Below are positions 1-6,298 of a stretch of 6,727 nucleotides of DNA, piece after piece; the stretch's first letter is position 1; each line of letters starts with the position of its first letter. The notes under the pieces were generated by a model. The model was not told where the DNA came from, did no database searches, and saw nothing but the letters and a program-made list of their open reading frames with translations. The stretch comes from an uncultured Collinsella sp. GTDB lineage: Bacteria > Actinomycetota > Coriobacteriia > Coriobacteriales > Coriobacteriaceae. Made by a program: the position numbers and the translations under genes. The DNA is taken from NCBI GenBank assembly GCA_902493915.1, contig CABUQY010000085.1, forward strand, positions 1-6,727, read 5' to 3'.

Positions 1-2
1 GG

Positions 3-419
3 GCGCTAAGCCGCATCCTGGGAGATGCGGGAATCGGTGCGACCGACCCAGATGCGCCGCTGCCATATCATCTGCTCTTGCAGGGGCTCTGCTTTGGCTT
101 GCCGGGCTATGCCAATCCTGCCTCGAGGCGAAAGTGTGGCGCGGGTCGCTGGGACATCCAGGTTTTTCCTACGGGCGCCGTGTTCGACATAGCCGATACG
201 ATCGGTATGCTCGATGAACGTCCGCTGATAACGATCAACATGATGTATGACCCCGGTGTGGATGCGCTGGGCCTGGAATTGCTGGCCGTGCAGGCGCTGC
301 TCGACATAGAGCGCGACGGCATCGACGAAATCCGTGTGCCGCGACCCGGCGTTGGTCGCATGCGCTGGGGGTTTGGGTTTGATGGACAGCATGTGGCTAC
401 GGTGTACCAGCGGCTTTAA
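3..419 (+). CDS. 3' end of an unrecognised protein (partial)
   Basis: The frame is open from the left edge to a TAA at 417-419, giving 138 residues of a longer protein. A TTG at 78 is the first conventional start inside the window, but the reading frame continues upstream of it with sensible residues, so I treat the gene as cut by the window edge. The fragment is soluble and of mixed composition, with no membrane segment or signal peptide. Segments that look conserved are RWDIQVFPTG, LITINMMYDPGVDALGLELLAVQALLDIERDGI and the end RMRWGFGFDGQHVATVYQRL. I recognise no family or catalytic motif, so no function is offered. It is convergent with the glycosyltransferase gene, with 24 nt between the stops and no clear terminator. 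That it is a real gene is likely from its codon pattern and amino-acid composition; a - strand frame over the same bases looks like a shadow. Confidence 0.6.
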   Translation, partial: ALSRILGDAGIGATDPDAPLPYHLLLQGLCFGLPGYANPASRRKCGAGRWDIQVFPTGAVFDIADTIGMLDERPLITINMMYDPGVDALGLELLAVQALLDIERDGIDEIRVPRPGVGRMRWGFGFDGQHVATVYQRL

Positions 420-443
420 GCGCTGAGGTGTTTCCGGCTTCCG

Positions 444-1463
444 TTACTCGGTGTCCTTCATGGGCGGCATGGGCTTCCAGTTGGGATCCTTGATGATCTT
501 GCGGGCGTCTTTCATGCCACGGCGCAGCGCCGGAATACCGGTCTTAAAGCACTTATCGACCGCAGCCAGGCGAATGAATTCCTTGCAGAAGGTCGCGGCA
601 TTGCCCAGGCGGAACAGCATGGGGTGGTAGTCACCGTAGATCTGCATATAGCGAGCGAGGAAGCCTCGGTTGCGCATGATGTAGTAGCGGTTGGTGTCGC
701 TCGTGGAGTTGAGCTGCCGTTTGCCGGCGATGTCCCAGTTAGAGACGGCGCGGGCGCGCTTGAGCACCACGTCGGCAACAACGGCGGCGGGGAAGTGCTG
801 GCTGGCCACGTAGCCATAGCAGGCATCGTCGCCGTAGATGAAGAATCGCGCATCGGGCAGGCCGATCTTGTCGACCACGCGGCGCGAGAACATGCCGCCC
901 TCAAAGCACAGCTGGTTCATGGCGCGATAACCCTCTGGACCCAAGTCCCACTTGGCGACTGGGTTGGGAATGCCGAGCGAAAGGATGAGTTGGTATTGCC
1001 AAAAGAAGGCGCCGCCGTCAAAGTCCAGGCGCGAACCCTGGATGACATCGTAGCGGTCGGTCCACTTGGCAAGACGCTCGATGCCTTCGGGGATGACGAG
1101 CACGTCGTCGTCCATCACCCAGAACCACTGAGCGCCCAGGTCGTAGGCGCATTTAGTGCCGGCGGAGAAGCCGCCCGCACCGCCGCCGTTTTCGAGCTGC
1201 GGGGCGTAGATGACACGGTCGGTGCCGCCCTGCGCGTCGGGCTGCTCGGTGTCGATGCCCCACAGGTTGGCCAGGCGCTCGTTGAATGCGGTGCACATGG
1301 CCTCGGTCTCGCGCGAATTCTCGTTATCGACAATCACGATGCGCCAGGGCGTTGCCGTGAGCTCGGTCATGGAGTCGAACAAGTTGGACAGGAGTTCCTG
1401 GCGCTTGTACGTAACGACGACGATGGCGAGCTTATCGATGGGAGCGGGAAGGGTTGAAGTCAT
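444..1463 (-). CDS. Family 2 glycosyltransferase, GlfT/rhamnosyltransferase-like
   Basis: A 339-residue cytosolic GT-A fold enzyme that should transfer a sugar from a nucleotide donor to a growing surface glycan. Visible landmarks, numbered from the chosen start, are the N-terminal strand LAIVVVTYKR (12-21), IVIVDNENS (42-50), the glycine-rich NGGGAGGFSAGT (92-103), and the metal-binding DDD in WFWVMDDDV (113-121). Further on are the acceptor-side FFIYGDDACY (207-216), which holds the likely catalytic Asp, and RYYIMRNRGF (259-268). The NGGGAGGF plus WVMDDD combination is typical of galactofuranosyl- and rhamnosyl-transferase members of COG1216; the exact sugar is inference. I chose the ATG at 1463. 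It has AAAGGA (1475-1480) upstream, at a long 11-nt spacing, and begins just before the conserved fold. A longer frame starts at an ATG at 1526, but that ATG lies in the 18-bp palindrome, has no ribosome site and adds 21 atypical residues. The gene is divergent from the membrane protein gene. Confidence 0.85.
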   Translation of the reverse strand: MTSTLPAPIDKLAIVVVTYKRQELLSNLFDSMTELTATPWRIVIVDNENSRETEAMCTAFNERLANLWGIDTEQPDAQGGTDRVIYAPQLENGGGAGGFSAGTKCAYDLGAQWFWVMDDDVLVIPEGIERLAKWTDRYDVIQGSRLDFDGGAFFWQYQLILSLGIPNPVAKWDLGPEGYRAMNQLCFEGGMFSRRVVDKIGLPDARFFIYGDDACYGYVASQHFPAAVVADVVLKRARAVSNWDIAGKRQLNSTSDTNRYYIMRNRGFLARYMQIYGDYHPMLFRLGNAATFCKEFIRLAAVDKCFKTGIPALRRGMKDARKIIKDPNWKPMPPMKDTE

Positions 1464-1516
1464 GAACGAGAATATCCTTTCGCGTGGGCAGCGTATCGGC
1501 CCTGCGGAATAAACAA

Positions 1517-1534
1517 CGTGTCCCATGGGACACG
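1517..1534. promoter_or_regulatory. Perfect 18-bp palindrome, candidate operator
   Basis: CGTGTCCCATGGGACACG reads identically on both strands over all 18 bases; the next base outward on each side does not pair. It lies 54 bp upstream of the glycosyltransferase ATG (1463) and directly downstream of a TACAAT box on the - strand, so a dimeric regulator bound here would cover the predicted transcription start. It can also fold as a 7-bp stem with a CATG loop. On the - strand it is followed by TTGTTTATT, so an early terminator or attenuator is a weaker alternative. I do not recognise the motif as the site of a named regulator. Confidence 0.5.
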
Positions 1535-1537
1535 ACT

Positions 1538-1543
1538 ATTGTA
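1538..1543 (-). promoter_or_regulatory. Candidate -10 box for the glycosyltransferase gene
   Basis: Read on the - strand this is TACAAT, five of six bases of the consensus -10. The predicted start would fall near 1531, inside the palindrome, giving a leader of about 70 nt. No good -35 hexamer is seen 16-18 bp upstream; that stretch is GC-rich and contains the 12-bp palindrome GCGGGCGCCCGC at 1551-1562. The call therefore rests on the -10 box and its position. Confidence 0.3.
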
Positions 1544-1700
1544 AGCGTAGGCGGGCGCCCGCGGGTAATGTTCCGCTAATCACCAAGAACGTTTGCTACA
1601 AGCCTGGTTGACGTGTGGGCGTAGCGAGGTTGCATGCGCGCATTGTGGTATTACATAGGTGCCGATTCCTGTGGACGCGATCTTTCTGTTTGGATGCCCT

Positions 1701-3041
1701 GTGAATAAAACTCGTTTAGCCTCCTTTGCCGACACCCTGCCCGCCAAATCCTTGCTGCTGTTCGTGGCATTTCAACTTGTCTTTGTCCTGAGCAATATCG
1801 CAGCGAATTGCCTACCGAGGCCCGTTATCGAGTCGCATGCGCAGGGTTCGGAGTCCTCGGCTCTGTTGTCTGACATGTATGTCTACGACCACCGTGTTGC
1901 AGCTGGTCCTGTTTGCTTTGATAACAATCGCTTTATCATTGAAGTCGCGCAGCAAAAGGACCAGGGTTCTCCGTTTAAGACGATGGCTGTTGCCGAGATT
2001 GAAGACGTTACGAAAGCCGGCGGGATTACGCATCAGCAGTACTACTGGTATTGGCATGGATGGCAGCTACTTACGAATGTCTGCCTGTTTATTGGCGGTA
2101 TCGACGTTGTCGTGGTGCCTGCGGCCGCTTTGGCGATTGCCGGCTCCGCTTGCGCTTACGTTGCCTTGCGGAAGCGATTTTCAAAGCCGTTAACGTTGGG
2201 TTTCCTTGCAATCCTGTTGTTCTCGACCAATCTATTTTTCAATGTTATCGGCGATCTGCTGCTGTGCATCTCGTTCTTTGTGGCACTCATCATGATGTCT
2301 TGCATGAGTCTTCGTTTGGACTCGGCCCCGAACGCACGGGTTTTCACAAGCCGACTTATCCTTTGGTCGATAGCGACGGGAGCCATGTTTTCGTTTCTTT
2401 ACTTTTTAACGATTCCTGCCGCGGTTGTCGCCCTGCATTGCTTTTTTGCTTTCACTGCGCTCCCCGAGGGTGAGCGCCCCAGGCGCTGTGTCGTCACGAT
2501 GCTGCAGGCACTCTTTGGGTTTGGGCTTTCGTTTGTGTTTACATGGGCGATGAAATGGGTTGTTGCGGCATTTGTGCTGGGCTGGGACGAGGTCTTTTCG
2601 AACGTTCTGGGCGAGATGGGTCTTTGGTCTGCGCATGGGACTTCGTCACTGTTGCCCCAAGCTGACTGGCCTCAGATTTTGAAGGAGTTTTATTGCATGA
2701 GCCCGCAGTTGTTCGCCATTTGCTCAACTGCTGGTTATGCGCTGATCTCAAACGTCGTTTGCCTTGTTTCATTTGCTGCCGTATTGGCGATTTGGATTGC
2801 CGTTCTCGTTTGCTCGATACGGGGCGGAGCGCAAGGCGGTCGTCGTCGAAAGGTGTTGATCCAGTCGCTGCTCATGGTGCTGCCTCTGGTTGTTGTTCTT
2901 GGTTATTTCGTTGTTATGCATGACCATGCAATCGTTCATATTCCGGTATTTGGCTGCAAGAACTGGGCGATTGTCTTTGCGACTCTATTTGCTTCGGGTG
3001 TTAGCGCGCTTCGTGGTCTGCGGAGTCGGAAGGCTGCTTAG
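1701..3041 (+). CDS. Polytopic membrane protein, possible GT-C-type glycosyltransferase
   Basis: A 446-residue integral membrane protein with about nine or ten hydrophobic segments, roughly at 17-35, 128-155, 163-180, 184-205, 217-250, 262-290, 345-372, 384-405 and 419-438. The first helix is followed by a long polar loop (about 36-125) holding DMYVYDHR (58-65) and YYWYWHGWQLL (114-124). Near the end is MHDHAIVHIPVFGCKNWAI (406-424). One early helix, then a large external loop with an acidic residue, is the plan of GT-C enzymes that use lipid-phosphate sugars. I infer that general class without recognising a named family. Its place among glycosyltransferase and acyltransferase genes fits a role in surface glycan assembly. 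Three in-frame GTG starts exist (1659, 1671, 1701). I prefer 1701 because the protein then begins NKTRLASF just ahead of the first helix and a weak GGA lies 6 nt upstream. The stop TAG overlaps the convergent TAA of the acyltransferase. Confidence 0.75.
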   Translation: MNKTRLASFADTLPAKSLLLFVAFQLVFVLSNIAANCLPRPVIESHAQGSESSALLSDMYVYDHRVAAGPVCFDNNRFIIEVAQQKDQGSPFKTMAVAEIEDVTKAGGITHQQYYWYWHGWQLLTNVCLFIGGIDVVVVPAAALAIAGSACAYVALRKRFSKPLTLGFLAILLFSTNLFFNVIGDLLLCISFFVALIMMSCMSLRLDSAPNARVFTSRLILWSIATGAMFSFLYFLTIPAAVVALHCFFAFTALPEGERPRRCVVTMLQALFGFGLSFVFTWAMKWVVAAFVLGWDEVFSNVLGEMGLWSAHGTSSLLPQADWPQILKEFYCMSPQLFAICSTAGYALISNVVCLVSFAAVLAIWIAVLVCSIRGGAQGGRRRKVLIQSLLMVLPLVVVLGYFVVMHDHAIVHIPVFGCKNWAIVFATLFASGVSALRGLRSRKAA

Positions 3042-4183
3042 CTGTTCATGCGAGCCTTGATGGCGTCGACCACGGCCCTGCGTACGATATCCACGAGGAG
3101 CAGGGCAAGCGCGAGGCAAAGGCTCATGAGGATTCCGAGCAAAATGGCGGCGGCTGGACGGGGCTCTCCCGTTTGGATGCCTGTCGTCATGGTGTAGATT
3201 GCTTTGTCAAAGATGGGTCGCCAGACGTTGCAGGTAAACGACTGTACGGTGTAGAAAGCGAGCGTTCCTGCGGCGAGAGACATGATTGTCTTGTCTGCAG
3301 CTGGGACTTCGTGGCGCGGCTGATGGAACGCTGCGGTGGCAACGGATGCGGCGGCCAAGATGAAGGATATGACGGAAGTTGACTTTTAAGAGAACTTCCA
3401 GAGCGCGTCGTACTGGCTACTTGCCGATAGCAGAAGCTCGAGCGCGATGGTGACGGCAACGAGTCCGATGAGTACGATTTTGGATTTTTGAGCGCCGGAT
3501 GCGTTGCCGAGGCATTCGAGGACAAAGCGCATTTCTCCAGCCGCAATATACGCGACTAGGTAGGTAACGGCGCTCATGAGCTTTCGCCACAAAACGATAC
3601 CGGCCGCTTCGTTTGCCGTCGCCGCGATGTAGCAGTTGATTCCAAATGTTGCGAACACGAGGAGCGCTACGACAATCGGGGCCCTTTTGCTGCCGATCTG
3701 CTGACGTATCAGCACAATCACTGGGACGAGCAATACAGATGCCGCGTAGACCCAGATAAACTCGATGCCCAGCGTAAGCCAGCCAATCTCATGTAGTGAG
3801 ATTTCGGGCAGGGGATAGACGTACATCGAGACAAGCAGGCAAGCTGCGCAATAAAAGAGCGTGGGCAAGACAATCTTCTTGAGGCGCTCAAGCGATTTGA
3901 GCGTGAGGCCCCGCGCGGATGACCCGTTTTGGAGGGCGTGTCCCGCCGAGGGAATAAGGAAGTATCCCGAGATCATAAAAAAGACCTCGTTGGCCCAGCA
4001 GCCCAGCAGGTTGATAAAGCCGAGCGCGCCGGAGTAAGGGAAGACAGCGAGCGGCGCATATTCCGGTAGGCCGGTGCAGACGGCTTGGAAGGTCCATTGA
4101 AACGTGTGGAATATGGCAATCCCGGCGACCGCGACCAAGCGCAGCGCTTCGATGGAGGTATTTCTGCTTGCTTTGCTGCCCAT
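3038..4183 (-). pseudogene. Acyltransferase-3 family membrane protein, interrupted by in-frame TAA
   Basis: The 5' part encodes residues 1-265 of an acyltransferase-3 protein, a membrane enzyme family that O-acylates sugars of surface glycans. The family signature R-X10-H is present as R15 and H26 in ALRLVAVAGIAIFH, followed by NEVFFMISGYFL (65-76) and several membrane helices. TAA at 3386-3388 (codon 266) ends the frame after LWKFS. The same frame then continues without another stop for 115 codons to TAA at 3038-3040. It encodes KSTSVISFIL and SLAAGTLAFYTVQSF, which fits the family's late segment, plus a last strongly hydrophobic helix (AAAILLGILMSLCLALALLLV). Rejoined, the protein would be about 381 residues, normal for the family. 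A single base substitution is therefore the simplest explanation. The start at ATG 4183 has GGAAA about 9 nt upstream and lies 4 nt after the preceding gene's stop; an upstream TTG (4219) would overlap that gene. A shortened but active product cannot be excluded, but loss of the last helices makes it doubtful. Confidence 0.8.
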
Positions 4184-4187
4184 CAGA

Positions 4188-5288
4188 CTATTTTCCAGCG
4201 CGTGCGTTGTATGAACCAAAGTGCGATGTGATCATTTTTAGAGTTTGCTTGGGCCCCTTGTTCCATACGTTATACAGGCCCTCGCCCACGAGGTCCTTGG
4301 CGTATGCGCAGTAGCTGATTTTAGGGTCGGCGATGCCCATATACTCGGCATAGAGTTTTTTGGCCGCGGGGGTAACGCGAGGATTGGCAAATACCAGCTC
4401 TTGCGGCATGCGTTCGAACATCCTGTGGATCGCCCGCTCGATTTCGGGGTGGCCATCAATTCCGGTGTGCTCAATCATGATGCCCATATAGGTGAAGCCA
4501 CGTGTGATTTGGGGTGTCCAAACGGCGGGGTCGGTGACGTTGAGCCGCTCAAGAATATCGACCATGTCGTTCCAGCGATTAAACGGCATCAAGGGGTCAC
4601 GCTTTGCCAGAGCAGCTGCCTTTTCGGGTGTTTCCTCGCGGTAGCAGTAATACGGCTTGGGCCAGTAAGCGATCGCCTTTGCCTGACAGAGCGTTTCGAC
4701 AAGGAATGGATTGTCGGCCCAGCCCGCACCGGGGATTTCCTTAAACCAGATATTGTTTTGCATTAGGAAGTCGCGACGATAGATTGCCGACCAAATGGAC
4801 GGATGATGGGCCAGCAGGTGTGGAGCGTCGTGAATGGTGAACGGTTGCCGAGACGGTTTGATGCGACCACGATATGCGCAATGTAGTTTGACCTCTTGGG
4901 GGGTATCGGGGTTGCGAATGATCCAATACGGGGTCTCAATAATATCGAGCTTGTTCGGACCGCCAAATTCGCGCTTGGCAAAGGCAAACATGTCGGAGTA
5001 CATTCCGGGCTCGATCCAGTCATCGGGCTCGAGGATGGCAATCCAGTCGCCCATTGCCTCGCGAATGCCCAGATTGCAGGTTGCGCCGTAACCCTGGTTT
5101 GCCTTATCGATCACTCGAACGCGTGAGTCGCGCGCAGCGAAATCTTGCATAATGGCGAGCGAGTTGTCGGTGGATCCGTCGTTGATGGCGAGGATTTCCA
5201 GTTCGATTTTGTTTTCGTTTAATAGGCTGCCTATAGCCTGAGAAAGATACGGCTCGGCATTGTAAGTAGGCACGATTACGGTCAGCAT
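4188..5288 (-). CDS. Family 2 glycosyltransferase (WcaA/EpsJ-like GT-A)
   Basis: A 366-residue cytosolic glycosyltransferase of the GT2 type. The N-terminus MLTVIVPTYNAEPYL is the classic opening strand. Then come LAINDGSTDNS (33-43), NQGYGATCNLGIREAMGDWIAILEPDDWIEP (64-94) with the DD of the metal-binding motif at 89-90, and PSIWSAIYRRDFL (163-175). GAGWADNPFLVETL (187-200) likely carries the catalytic Asp192. The C-terminal 100 residues (HRMFERMP onward) look like an acceptor domain without a membrane helix. Full length is usual for such enzymes. The ATG at 5288 begins exactly at the conserved strand; only a weak purine-rich AGAGAAAG is seen about 7 nt upstream. The gene is first in a two-gene operon, with the broken acyltransferase starting 4 nt after its stop, so translational coupling is likely. 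Donor and acceptor cannot be read from the sequence. Confidence 0.9.
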   Translation of the reverse strand: MLTVIVPTYNAEPYLSQAIGSLLNENKIELEILAINDGSTDNSLAIMQDFAARDSRVRVIDKANQGYGATCNLGIREAMGDWIAILEPDDWIEPGMYSDMFAFAKREFGGPNKLDIIETPYWIIRNPDTPQEVKLHCAYRGRIKPSRQPFTIHDAPHLLAHHPSIWSAIYRRDFLMQNNIWFKEIPGAGWADNPFLVETLCQAKAIAYWPKPYYCYREETPEKAAALAKRDPLMPFNRWNDMVDILERLNVTDPAVWTPQITRGFTYMGIMIEHTGIDGHPEIERAIHRMFERMPQELVFANPRVTPAAKKLYAEYMGIADPKISYCAYAKDLVGEGLYNVWNKGPKQTLKMITSHFGSYNARAGK

Positions 5289-5318
5289 TCAAACACTTTC
5301 TCTAGGCGATTTGGAAGA

Positions 5319-5324
5319 ATTATA
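5319..5324 (-). promoter_or_regulatory. -10 box of the glycosyltransferase/acyltransferase operon
   Basis: On the - strand this reads TATAAT, a perfect consensus -10, within a locally AT-rich stretch (5311-5350) that contrasts with the coding DNA around it. It would start transcription near 5312, giving a leader of about 24 nt. A convincing -35 at 16-18 bp upstream is not visible; TTGCAA (5336-5341 on -) is too close. Nothing else is seen between 5289 and the ATPase remnant. Confidence 0.45.
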
Positions 5325-5383
5325 CCTAATTGCATTTGCAACGGTTTTAGTTGCGTTCGCCTAATACTGCCAAGGGCTGCACG

Positions 5384-6228
5384 ACTATTGCTGACGATGC
5401 GCCTGTAATGGATGTCAGCGATCGGCTGCAATAAAAATGTCGGCAGTGGCGAGACGGTTGTCCTTCCCATTCTTGCTCGTTATGGGACCGATCGATTGTG
5501 GACGCGGACTGAACCTAAAGACCAATCGTTGCCCAACAGGACGCGTGGGTTCGAAGGTGCCCTACAGGCATCTTCGAACGATGCACGTATGAATGCATGG
5601 TTTAAATCTCAATCCATTTGGGAGTAGCAGAATAGGCGTGACAGCGCACTGTTCTCTGCGGTTAAAAAGGCACCGGCCTCATGTTTTGATGCCGCTGCTT
5701 CTACCGTGGACGCGATGGTCGATTTTGATGCCGAACTCGGCCAGCTGGTGTTTACATATAAGCACTGCCGATGGTAGTTACCATCGCGATAGGATTCACT
5801 CTATGAGCGACGGATATCGTGGCACGTCGAGCCTTTTTGCGGACATCGCATATCGCATGGCGATGTTGAACCCCGCACTAGGGGATCGTGTGCTCAAGAC
5901 GCCGGGCGTGGTAATGATTGACGAGATCGACCTTCATTTGCACCCTCGTTGACAGGCACGAATTCTGGAGGACCTCGTTCGCATCTTCCCCAACGTGCAG
6001 TTTGTCGTGACCACGCATTCGCCGGTTGTCGTGGCTTCAGTGCCTCGTGACAATATTTGCATTCTTGATGGCGAGACCACGTCGGTTCCTGCGACGGAGA
6101 CACACGGACGTGATGCGGGAGACATTCTCAACACTGTTTTAGATGCTTCCTCGCGTCCCGAGGAAGCAGCCCATTTGTTCGATGCATTTAACCGTGCTGT
6201 AGACGAAGGACGTCACGCCGACGCTAAC
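5384..6228 (+). pseudogene. Decayed AAA ATPase (COG3950/AAA_21-like), N-terminus missing
   Basis: Three reading frames read in turn rebuild one ATPase of the ABC/SMC-like class. TIADDAPVMDVSDRLQ lies in the frame starting at 5384 and ends at TAA 5432. The frame then shifts to VGSGETVVLPILARYGTDRLW (YGTDRLW at 5481-5501, the family's YGTGRLW hallmark). TAG at 5625-5627 interrupts this frame, which goes on to AELGQLVFTYKH. A second shift near 5766 leads to SDGYRG (5806-5823), Walker B VVMIDEID (5908-5931) and the D-loop LHLHPR. TGA at 5950-5952 stands where the family has Trp, followed by QARILEDL and the switch histidine motif TTHSP (6010-6024). The Walker A region, expected some 400-500 bp before YGTDRLW, is absent; that space is the glycan operon. 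Similarity ends near GRHADAN (6228), followed by the leader of the next gene. Relatives include PtuA-like defence ATPases and uncharacterised housekeeping-type copies; no partner nuclease is present here. The gene is clearly non-functional. Confidence 0.85.
5549..5579. repeat. 13-bp stem inverted repeat inside the ATPase remnant
   Basis: GTTCGAAGGTGCC (5549-5561) and GGCATCTTCGAAC (5567-5579) pair over 13 positions (12 Watson-Crick, one G-T) around the 5-nt loop CTACA. No T-run follows on either strand, so it is not a typical terminator. The left arm and loop are also coding in the remnant (GFEGALQASSN, which fits the ATPase family), so chance within a coding sequence is possible. Confidence 0.5.
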
Positions 6229-6237
6229 TGTGCGGGC

Positions 6238-6267
6238 TTGGCCCCCGTCCCCCCAATCTAGTAGACT
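6238..6267 (+). promoter_or_regulatory. Weak candidate promoter of the ChW-repeat gene
   Basis: TTGGCC (6238-6243) and TAGACT (6262-6267) match four of six consensus bases each, with an 18-bp spacer. If used, transcription would start near 6274, in the loop of the inverted repeat, and the leader would keep only the right arm. A promoter further upstream, inside the ATPase remnant, would instead produce the whole hairpin. The sequence does not decide between these. Confidence 0.25.
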
Positions 6268-6291
6268 CTAAACCGTTGCTAGATTAGGGGG
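6249..6291 (+). promoter_or_regulatory. Inverted repeat covering the ribosome binding site
   Basis: CCCCCCAATCTAG (6249-6261) and CTAGATTAGGGGG (6279-6291) are complementary at 12 of 13 positions (one C-A mismatch), with a 17-nt loop. The right arm contains the Shine-Dalgarno AGGGGGA of the ChW gene, and ATTTTCC follows directly before the ATG. In RNA the hairpin would hide the ribosome site; with the short T-run it could also act as a weak terminator or attenuator. The left arm overlaps the last in-frame stop (6259-6261) of the ATPase remnant. Confidence 0.6.
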
Positions 6292-6292
6292 A
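6286..6292 (+). promoter_or_regulatory. Shine-Dalgarno site fixing the ChW gene start
   Basis: AGGGGGA lies 6-7 nt before the ATG at 6299. A second in-frame ATG at 6311 sits in a direct repeat of ATGAAACG (6299-6306 and 6311-6318), but its distance from the site would be about 19 nt, so the first ATG is preferred. Confidence 0.7.
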
Positions 6293-6298
6293 TTTTCC

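Noticed and set aside
6..392. A 128-codon frame on - over the first gene
   Set aside because: Basic, His-rich composition without motifs; the + frame over the same bases looks far more protein-like.
624..1457. A 277-codon open frame on + opposite the first glycosyltransferase
   Set aside because: It lies wholly antisense to a gene with clear GT2 motifs and is rich in Val, Gly, Ala, Asp and Glu, as expected for a shadow of GC-biased codons; no domain is visible.
1634..1643. ATGCGCGCAT palindrome in the divergent intergenic region
   Set aside because: Ten-base palindromes are expected several times in a window of this size.
1694..1708. Tiny ATG-CCC-TGT-GAA-TAA frame overlapping the start of the membrane protein
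   Set aside because: Four codons without a convincing ribosome site; a leader peptide cannot be argued from this alone.
4245..4766. A 173-codon open frame on + opposite the second glycosyltransferase
   Set aside because: It is antisense to a well-supported GT2 gene, with no ribosome site or recognisable motif.
5950..5952. TGA read as Trp by a changed genetic code
   Set aside because: The same gene also has a TAG, two frameshifts and no P-loop, so simple decay explains it.
6249..6291. Invertible promoter (phase switch) between the inverted repeats
   Set aside because: The segment between the arms is only 17 nt, too short for a recombinase-driven invertible promoter, and no recombinase gene is present.
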